Origin: Erysipelotrichaceae bacterium
Lineage (GTDB): Bacteria > Bacillota_I > Bacilli_A > Erysipelotrichales > Erysipelotrichaceae
Direction: 5' to 3'
Length of the DNA: 18,886 nucleotides
Assembly: GCA_003510215.1 (NCBI GenBank)
Contig: DOKQ01000102.1
Location: 1-18,886, forward strand
The notes beneath the pieces are model-generated. The model did not search any database and was not told where the DNA came from. It worked only from the letters and a program-made list of their open reading frames with translations. Positions 13,731-18,886 of the stretch are shown one piece after another. Numbering within the stretch: the stretch's first letter is position 1; the number at the start of each line of letters is the position of its first letter. The position numbers were made by a program, and so were the translations under genes.

Positions 13731-14531
13731 TCATCGGCTAACACCCAGATCCACTTTAGGATAGATAAGCATACTTAATCCAAAACAAAAACACACAAAT
13801 CCCAGACTAATTATCATCGTTGAAATCGGCCATCCCCTGCTTTCAATTAACTCACTGAATGATACATAGGAGAAAACGGAAACGGGCTCTAACCACTCTA
13901 AAGATTCAACCAAGTTGATCAGCACCGAAAGAAGATAAAAGAAAAATGCACTGATGGCTGCGATGGCCGAAGCCACATTGGAGCGTTTCAGTATCGCACT
14001 GAGAGCAAAACCAAAACCATAGAACATCAGCAGAATCAGATACATAGAACCATGGGAACGCCACAGATACGACCAAAACGAAGGTTCTGGATCATACCTT
14101 AGTGCAATTAGAGCAAATATAGCAACGACACTCAAAAGCATCAGTGATACCAACATAAGTCCACTGACAAACTTGACCGTGACGATGTGTCTGCGGGATC
14201 TTGGCATCACATAAAGAAAATCAACCGTCTTCCACTTGGACTCCTTAGATAAAATCGTCACGCCTAACATCGCCGCATAAATCGCAAGCATCAGCTGAAG
14301 ATAAACCAGTGTGATGGATACAAACCCGGAAATCGTTGTCAGATTGGCTCCCAAAAGCCCAAAGGCCTCAAGTAGCTCAACAGGCATCACATCCAGAATT
14401 TCAAGAAGCTCCGGATTGTTTCGATAAGCCGAAAACTCCATCATAATCAGAACCATAAATATTGATAAGCCAAGCAGCCAGAAGAAAAAGGACTTTCGAT
14501 GACTTTTCAGTTCAAATACACATTGTTTCAT
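13731..14531 (-). CDS. ABC-2 type exporter permease (second copy)
   Basis: 266 residues with about six membrane helices (near 14-32, 68-90, 120-143, 163-182, 187-205 and 237-255). It begins CVFELKSHRKSFFFWLLGLS and shares a colinear layout with the upstream permease, including AFGL at exactly residues 57-60, so the two are paralogues from a tandem duplication. Together they should form a heterodimeric channel with the ATPase encoded at 15339-16223. The exported substrate is unknown; peptides, drugs or lipids are typical for this class. The ribosome binding site GAGGAG lies seven bases upstream and the gap to the previous gene is 10 bp. Confidence 0.85.
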   Translation of the reverse strand: MKQCVFELKSHRKSFFFWLLGLSIFMVLIMMEFSAYRNNPELLEILDVMPVELLEAFGLLGANLTTISGFVSITLVYLQLMLAIYAAMLGVTILSKESKWKTVDFLYVMPRSRRHIVTVKFVSGLMLVSLMLLSVVAIFALIALRYDPEPSFWSYLWRSHGSMYLILLMFYGFGFALSAILKRSNVASAIAAISAFFFYLLSVLINLVESLEWLEPVSVFSYVSFSELIESRGWPISTMIISLGFVCFCFGLSMLIYPKVDLGVSR

Positions 14532-14541
14532 AATTGTCTCC

Positions 14542-15342
14542 TCACTTACTCACGATGTTACGATGAAGGTAGCGAACATAGCTAAACCCACTTGCACCAA
14601 AGACAATGAGTATCGTTAACAGAATAAAGACGGGCTCAATTCCTTCGTTCTGTAAAATCCTGGAAATATCCAGATAACTGAAGTAATTAAGATATCGAAG
14701 ACCTTCACTGTCCAGTGCACCCCGCATGGCATAAAGCATATACATGCCAAAACCTAGTCCCATCGAAAGTGTCAAGGGTGAGCGAACCGTTTTCATCGTC
14801 TGAGTGATGGCCATTGCACTGGCAAAGAAGAGTAATTGCAGTGGAAGAAGTGAAGCAAAGAGGATGAGGATGTTACGCGTAATAGTGGCACCTTCCCCAA
14901 AATAGAAAATACCGATCATCGTAGAGGCAATCACAGCCAAAGCTAAGATGCTATTGGCAAGCAGACAACTGCCATACTTAATCACAAAAATACGCGTCCT
15001 TGATACGGGTCGAGTTAACAGAAAGTCCGCAAAGTTCTCGGTCTCTTCCAGGCTGAGCACCGTGAAGCCTTCCATACTTGCGTAAATCGCCAAGGCTACC
15101 TGAGCAAAGATAAAAGAAAAAATCAGATATCCGGACAGATCACCGAGCGATGTGGCGTTTGCTAGGCCAAAGGCCGCAAGCATCTCCTTTGGATAATACT
15201 GTAAAATCAGATCCATCATGCCCTGCTCTTTCGCCATCAGCGGAAAAAAGGAGAGCATAAACAGTTGCAACGCCGATAGTCCCAACACCCACCAGAAAAT
15301 GGCGATACGACGTCGTTTCAGTTCAAAGGCAAACAGGTTCAT
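14542..15342 (-). CDS. ABC-2 type exporter permease (first copy)
   Basis: 266 residues, the same length as its neighbour, with membrane helices near 14-34, 71-91, 126-148, 157-181, 190-207 and 238-256. The cytoplasmic loop ENFADFLLTRPVSRTRIF (102-119) is the conserved region of this permease family that contacts the ATPase. Its ATG overlaps the ATPase stop codon by four bases (ATGA), a tight translational coupling. It is probably one half of the pore of an exporter with the paralogue at 13731-14531. Confidence 0.87.
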   Translation of the reverse strand: MNLFAFELKRRRIAIFWWVLGLSALQLFMLSFFPLMAKEQGMMDLILQYYPKEMLAAFGLANATSLGDLSGYLIFSFIFAQVALAIYASMEGFTVLSLEETENFADFLLTRPVSRTRIFVIKYGSCLLANSILALAVIASTMIGIFYFGEGATITRNILILFASLLPLQLLFFASAMAITQTMKTVRSPLTLSMGLGFGMYMLYAMRGALDSEGLRYLNYFSYLDISRILQNEGIEPVFILLTILIVFGASGFSYVRYLHRNIVSK

Positions 15343-16223
15343 GATTCACTCTCACTGGTGTAATAGTGCATGAAAATCTCTTCGAGGGTAGGTTCTTCGA
15401 TGAGCACATCGGTTATTTTACACTTACTTAACACCTGTAATAAATCCGTGGCAGCACCCTGATACACAAAGGAAACCGAATGATCCCACTTCTTAAAATC
15501 CCGAATGGATAACGTAGCTACATCTGCTTCACTGATTTGGCCACTCACCCTGACTTTCTTATAGGTGTTTTGACGTAAAGACGCCACTTCTTCAATTTTG
15601 ACAATTGTCCCATCCTTGATAATAGCCACACGATGACACAGATTCTGCACTTCCTGAAGAATATGAGAGGAGAACAGAATGGTGGCTCCCCGCTGATTCT
15701 CTTGACGTAACAGTTCAAAAAACTTGTGTTGCATCAGTGGATCAAGTCCGGAGGTCGGTTCATCAAGAATGATGAGTTTGGGCTGATGAAGCAGTCCCTG
15801 CACAATCCCCACTTTCTTCTTGTTCCCAAAGGATAAATCCTCAATTCTGCGGTTAAGATCCAGTTCAAGCAAGGTGGCAAGTTCCACCATCCTTTTTTTG
15901 TGATTGCCCGGATAGAAACTGGCACTATACTCAAGTAACTCCTTCACTTTCATTTTTTCATAATAAAACACTTCCGAAGGCAGATAACCGATGTCCTTAC
16001 GGATCTGTGGCCCACAAAGGGTAATATCCTGATCGAAAATGGTGGCACTGCCACTGGTTGGATGTAACAGTCCAAGCAGGGTGCGAATCGTTGTGGATTT
16101 ACCTGCCCCGTTGGGACCGATAAACCCAAAGATTTCTCCTTCCTTGACCGAAAAGGATACGGACTCAATTCCCTTGGCTTTGCCATAGTATTTGGTGAGT
16201 GACTGTATGTCAATGATGTTCAT
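15339..16223 (-). CDS. ABC transporter ATP-binding protein (ABC-2 exporter type)
   Basis: 294 residues. Walker A is GPNGAGKST (36-44), Walker B LIILDEP (150-156), D-loop SGLD (158-161) and switch His187. The signature is LSFGN (130-134) instead of LSGGQ, a form seen in some Bacillota exporters of the multidrug or bacitracin type, so it need not be inactive. Residues from about 215 form the C-terminal extension common in this group. It is first in a three-gene operon with two permeases. The ribosome binding site AGGAGG lies 10 bases before ATG 16223. Confidence 0.94.
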   Translation of the reverse strand: MNIIDIQSLTKYYGKAKGIESVSFSVKEGEIFGFIGPNGAGKSTTIRTLLGLLHPTSGSATIFDQDITLCGPQIRKDIGYLPSEVFYYEKMKVKELLEYSASFYPGNHKKRMVELATLLELDLNRRIEDLSFGNKKKVGIVQGLLHQPKLIILDEPTSGLDPLMQHKFFELLRQENQRGATILFSSHILQEVQNLCHRVAIIKDGTIVKIEEVASLRQNTYKKVRVSGQISEADVATLSIRDFKKWDHSVSFVYQGAATDLLQVLSKCKITDVLIEEPTLEEIFMHYYTSESES

Positions 16224-16248
16224 AAGTTAAGCCTCCTATATTAAATTC

Positions 16249-16277
16249 AGTGTATCACATGGTGAATTTGCGCACAA
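16249..16277 (-). promoter_or_regulatory. Candidate promoter of the ABC exporter operon
   Basis: Minus-strand TTGTGC (16277-16272), 17 bp, TACACT (16254-16249) with TGA just before it (extended -10). The -35 directly follows the T run of the preceding terminator. Confidence 0.55.
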
Positions 16278-16279
16278 GA

Positions 16280-16299
16280 AAAAGTGGATTTCTCCACTT
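16280..16299 (-). terminator. Intrinsic terminator with GAAA tetraloop
   Basis: Minus-strand stem AAGTGGA/TCCACTT closed by a GAAA loop and followed by TTTC. The upstream arm includes part of the stop codon of the 16298-16567 gene. Confidence 0.85.
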
Positions 16300-16567
16300 A
16301 GTTGACGGTTTCCTCACGGACTGTAAATTCCACATCAATGACATCCGTTGACCCTCGATGGGACGCTGATTTGCTTTGAGTAGAGGTAAATTGAGTCGAA
16401 TCCATCGATTCCTTGAATCTCTTCCTCAACTGATACCTCTTGTACTGGCCATAAATGAAGATCAGTGAAAACCCCACAAGCCAGTAAAGCGGTGGTATCG
16501 CAAAGAAAAGTGATATCACAAAGTTTATTAAAATATAAAAGATTAAGATATAGAACAATAAGTTCAA
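16298..16567 (-). CDS. Small membrane protein of unknown function
   Basis: 89 residues. Two closely spaced hydrophobic segments (about 3-22 and 25-40) are followed by a basic stretch QYKRYQLRKR and a Ser/Thr-rich cytoplasmic tail ending STDVIDVEFTVREE. The start is TTG 16567, supported by an AAAGGAG site six bases upstream; there is no ATG in a suitable place. The gene follows the zinc-ribbon gene after 13 bp and is probably co-transcribed with it. I cannot assign a function. Confidence 0.65.
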   Translation of the reverse strand: MNLLFYILIFYILINFVISLFFAIPPLYWLVGFSLIFIYGQYKRYQLRKRFKESMDSTQFTSTQSKSASHRGSTDVIDVEFTVREETVN

Positions 16568-16580
16568 GACAGTCTCCTTT

Positions 16581-16988
16581 CTAGCTGCGCTTATTAAAGG
16601 CCGTGCGGCAGCTTGGGCAGGTAATCTCTACCTTTCCTCTTCCTCGAGGAATACGAACCGTACGTTTGCATTTAGGACAAAGAAAGTACTTTCTCTGTTT
16701 GTCACTCAGGTTGTTTCTCATTAGTTTGAATCGTTTGCGTATGGGTAGCGTCCAGGATAAGAAGATACGGTTTTCATTTCGGCGTTTGTAGATTTTTCTT
16801 GAAAACATTCGAAAAAAGCTGAGAAGTAAAAGTACATATCCCACAAATGAAACATACTGATTTCCGCTAAAACGGAATCCGGAGATCAAGGATAAAATCA
16901 GGGCGGTAATAACCAATGTGATGTTTAACGCATCATGGCCATAGCGGCCAGCCATCAGTCGAGCTAAAGCATAACGAAAATTTCTCAT
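16581..16988 (-). CDS. Membrane protein with C-terminal zinc ribbon
   Basis: 135 residues from ATG 16988, chosen because AGGA lies seven bases upstream; an in-frame ATG at 16994 is too close to that site. The N-terminus MRNFRYALARLMAGRYGHD precedes two membrane helices (about 21-38 and 47-63), a basic linker, and a zinc ribbon with CPKC (104-107) and CPSC (124-127). Proteins of this layout are widespread but uncharacterised in Bacillota, as far as I know. It is probably a membrane-anchored nucleic-acid or protein-binding module facing the cytoplasm. Confidence 0.75.
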   Translation of the reverse strand: MRNFRYALARLMAGRYGHDALNITLVITALILSLISGFRFSGNQYVSFVGYVLLLLSFFRMFSRKIYKRRNENRIFLSWTLPIRKRFKLMRNNLSDKQRKYFLCPKCKRTVRIPRGRGKVEITCPSCRTAFNKRS

Positions 16989-17014
16989 ATTCATTTCCTT
17001 TTCTAACAACGTCT

Positions 17015-17023
17015 ACTATATCA
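17015..17023 (-). promoter_or_regulatory. Candidate extended -10 promoter of the zinc-ribbon gene
   Basis: Minus-strand TGA followed by TATAGT (17020-17015), with no clear -35. There is no terminator between rpiR and this gene, so readthrough is also possible. Confidence 0.45.
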
Positions 17024-17046
17024 AAGTTTTGTGTATAAATGATGGA

Positions 17047-17913
17047 TTATTTGTGTGAAAAATCGTAGATTCCCTGTACTTTAGTGTATTCATCTCGGAA
17101 AATCAGATCTCCATCCATCACCTTCTGCAAATATCCATCATAGTCAAGTTTCAGAATGGCAATCATAATGATGTCAATCAGAAAGAGCTGAGAGACACGA
17201 ATGACGTTGGTGGTAATTCGAGTTTCCTGCTTGAAAGTCACCGTATATAAGACATGATCGGCCATCGTAGCCAATGAACTCTTGGCTTTCCCTGTGATTG
17301 CAAGAATCTTCACTTTTTTCTGCCTGGCGGCAGCGAGAATCTGCTGAACCTCAAAGGTCTCTCCTGATTCGGAGATAACAATGAGCACATCCTCCTCACT
17401 CATTTGTGACATAATATAAAAGCTATTGTGAGTGTCCCGATCAAAAAACGCCTGCATATGATATCTTAGCAGCTGAATCTGGAAATACTCACAGAAGAAA
17501 TCATTGTTTGCCCGGCCAAAAAGCATAATTTTTCGAGCCTTCATAATCATTGTTGCTGCTTGTTCGATTAAGTCCAAATCATTGTCATTATGGGTCATAT
17601 TGATAACGTCGAGATATTGAGTCAACACCCGACTGATACTGATAGACATGCTTTCTTCCTTGGTAACGTCCTGCGTAAAATCCTGATCATTGGCTGTGAC
17701 TAGATGCAAATCAGCTAGAAAACCCCGGAAATTCTCATACCCGAGTTTTTGAGTGAATCGAATGACGGTTGATTGAGAGATGTCAAGCTCTTGGGCCAGT
17801 TTAGTGGATGTTAGATCTTTGACATTAATCGGCTGAGTTTCAATGTATTGAACAATCTTCCGTTCCGATTCGGACAACTGTGGTAGCAAGGATTGAATTT
17901 TGGCTTTTAACAT
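17047..17913 (-). CDS. MurR/RpiR-family transcriptional regulator
   Basis: 288 residues. The N-terminal HTH_6 domain (about 1-77) contains TKLAQELDISQSTVIRFTQKLGY (37-59). A SIS sugar-phosphate-binding domain follows (about 115-250), with IMLFGRANND (129-138) and the SESGET loop (181-186) that normally contacts the phosphosugar. Such regulators respond to phosphorylated sugars such as MurNAc-6-P or glucosamine-6-P. No sugar genes lie nearby; the divergent serpin gene is the closest candidate target, and it may also regulate itself. ATG 17913 has an AAGGTGA site four bases upstream. Confidence 0.93.
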   Translation of the reverse strand: MLKAKIQSLLPQLSESERKIVQYIETQPINVKDLTSTKLAQELDISQSTVIRFTQKLGYENFRGFLADLHLVTANDQDFTQDVTKEESMSISISRVLTQYLDVINMTHNDNDLDLIEQAATMIMKARKIMLFGRANNDFFCEYFQIQLLRYHMQAFFDRDTHNSFYIMSQMSEEDVLIVISESGETFEVQQILAAARQKKVKILAITGKAKSSLATMADHVLYTVTFKQETRITTNVIRVSQLFLIDIIMIAILKLDYDGYLQKVMDGDLIFRDEYTKVQGIYDFSHK

Positions 17914-17936
17914 AGGATCACCTTCACTTGTCTATA

Positions 17937-17965
17937 ATCATACCATACTTTCAAAATGCTCGTAA
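17937..17965 (-). promoter_or_regulatory. Candidate promoter of the rpiR gene
   Basis: Minus-strand TTACGA (17965-17960), 17 bp and TATGAT (17942-17937) preceded by TGG (extended -10). The 10-bp palindrome AAGATATCTT (17964-17973) abuts the -35 and could be an operator. Confidence 0.5.
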
Positions 17966-18049
17966 GATATCTTGTTTTTTTAGTAACTCATCGAAGATCA
18001 CTATACCTTTGGACAAACATGAGTATACTTAAGATAAGGAGGTGCTCTA

Positions 18050-18886
18050 ATGAAAAAGTTTTTCATCTACTCACTCTCAGTTTTACTACTCCAAGGATGT
18101 ATGGTTGCGGCTAAGCCCTATACACCTCTCCTTGATGGAGTTGGCTATCTAACCACCAAGGATAAACCCACGGACATTCCCGATACCATCAAAGAGTCAC
18201 TGATGACGCTTACAGATGAAATGATTGATCATTTTATTCTCGAAAATAAGAATGTCTTTGTCTCTGCCCCAAGTTTGGTCCTTGCCTTGGCCATGACCGC
18301 CCAGGGTGCCAAAGACAACACACTGGATCAGATGATGAATTCGATGAAACTATCAGATCTGTCCATGGATGTTGTGAATGAGGGATTACGCGCGTTGCAA
18401 CTGTCCATGATTCAAAAAAAGGGCATTGAGTTTCATTTAACCAACTCCATCTGGATTCGCGACACATTTAAGCAACGGGTCCTCGCGTCGTTTCTAGAAG
18501 CCAATAAAACCTATTATGCGCCAATGATTGCCTCTGGTGATTTCAATGATCCGGCAATGGTGGATGCCATCAACGACTGGGTATCCGTGGCGACACGCAA
18601 GAAAATTAAAACAGCGATAGATGAACCGATTCACCCATTGACTCAGATGTTTCTTATTAACACCCTGTACTTCAAGGGTGACTGGCTGATTCCTTTTGAT
18701 AAGGCCAATACAGTCAAAGATATGTTTGGCGCACATTCGGTGGACATGATGGCCATCGTAGAAAATTACCTGTATACAAAACAAGATTCGACACAATATA
18801 TTGCACTCCCTTACAAAGACAGTGATGTTGTGATGGTCATCGCACTAAGGCAAGATGGCAAACCCACATCCATGAGTCAACTGGTC
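18050..18886 (+). CDS. Lipoprotein serpin (serine protease inhibitor family), 3' end beyond window
   Basis: The first 279 codons are present, out of an expected 380-420. The signal peptide MKKFFIYSLSVLLLQGC has a good lipobox (LQGC, Cys17), so the protein should be lipid-anchored outside the cell. The serpin fold is clear: NVFVSAPSLVLALAMTAQGA (68-87) matches the helix B region, NSIWIRD (132-138) the next strand, INDWVSVATRKKIKTAI (174-190) the helix F region, and FLINTLYFKGDW (201-212) the shutter strand. The reactive-centre loop lies outside the window, so its target protease and inhibitory status are unknown. AAGGAGG is seven bases before the ATG; no convincing promoter was found. The gene is divergent from the RpiR-type regulator. 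Confidence 0.9.
   Translation, partial: MKKFFIYSLSVLLLQGCMVAAKPYTPLLDGVGYLTTKDKPTDIPDTIKESLMTLTDEMIDHFILENKNVFVSAPSLVLALAMTAQGAKDNTLDQMMNSMKLSDLSMDVVNEGLRALQLSMIQKKGIEFHLTNSIWIRDTFKQRVLASFLEANKTYYAPMIASGDFNDPAMVDAINDWVSVATRKKIKTAIDEPIHPLTQMFLINTLYFKGDWLIPFDKANTVKDMFGAHSVDMMAIVENYLYTKQDSTQYIALPYKDSDVVMVIALRQDGKPTSMSQLV

Noticed and set aside
13697..13735. GGGT...ACCC followed by T on the plus strand as a terminator
   Set aside because: Only a 4-bp stem, and no plus-strand gene ends there.
18234..18796. Two minus-strand ORFs opposite the serpin
   Set aside because: The plus-strand serpin frame is continuous and homologous to a known family; the opposite frames show no family features.
1..18886. 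CRISPR arrays, insertion sequences, tRNA or rRNA genes
   Set aside because: No regularly spaced repeats, transposase frames or cloverleaf/rRNA sequence were seen on reading both strands.

Overview
The window is a gene-dense stretch of a Bacillota chromosome with low-to-moderate GC (by eye, not computed). It uses the standard bacterial code, since genes such as mraZ end in TGA. AGGAGG-type ribosome binding sites, many short intrinsic terminators, pyruvate formate-lyase, butyrate kinase and an mraZ-rsmH start of a division cluster suggest a fermentative, anaerobic member of the Bacillota. An Erysipelotrichia- or Mollicutes-related lineage is possible, but the genus cannot be fixed from the sequence alone. 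Nearly all genes lie on the minus strand. The exceptions are a small lipoprotein gene (9292-9768) and a lipoprotein serpin gene (18050 to the right edge).

Layout, in window order. 1-805: rsmH (cut by the left edge) and mraZ, with four GTGG boxes at an exact 10-bp period in the mraZ leader. 858-5128: a compact polyamine operon transcribed speD-speA-speE-speB, with its own promoter and terminator. It could take arginine through agmatine and putrescine to spermidine. 5151-6770: a membrane-anchored WG-repeat-like protein and an esterase. 6783-7513: a TPR-like protein with its own promoter, leader hairpin and terminator. 7566-9216: butyrate kinase and a GNAT acetyltransferase. 9240-9779: a small lipoprotein with an operator-like palindrome on its promoter. 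9778-10483: a HigB/HigA-type toxin-antitoxin pair, bracketed by two nearly identical 29-bp terminator repeats. 10525-13721: pflB-pflA with a complex upstream region. 13731-16277: an ABC exporter made of an ATPase and two paralogous permeases. 16280-17023: two small membrane proteins, one with a zinc ribbon. 17047-17965: an RpiR-family regulator. 18050-18886: a truncated serpin with a lipoprotein signal, divergent from the regulator.

The most interesting non-coding features are these. First, a near-consensus minus-strand promoter (13693-13721) is followed about 35 bp later by an intrinsic terminator, which marks out a roughly 60-nt transcript upstream of pflB. Second, a perfect TTGTGA-N6-TCACAA palindrome lies between that terminator and pflB. 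Third, the higB start region has a TTG start, an overlapping 10-codon ORF and a palindrome at the expected transcription start. Fourth, the toxin-antitoxin module sits between duplicated terminators. Among the proteins, the serpin predicted to be tethered as a lipoprotein is the least usual. No mobile elements, CRISPR arrays, rRNA or tRNA genes were seen. No gene-free stretch exceeds 300 bases; the longest is 4897-5187.
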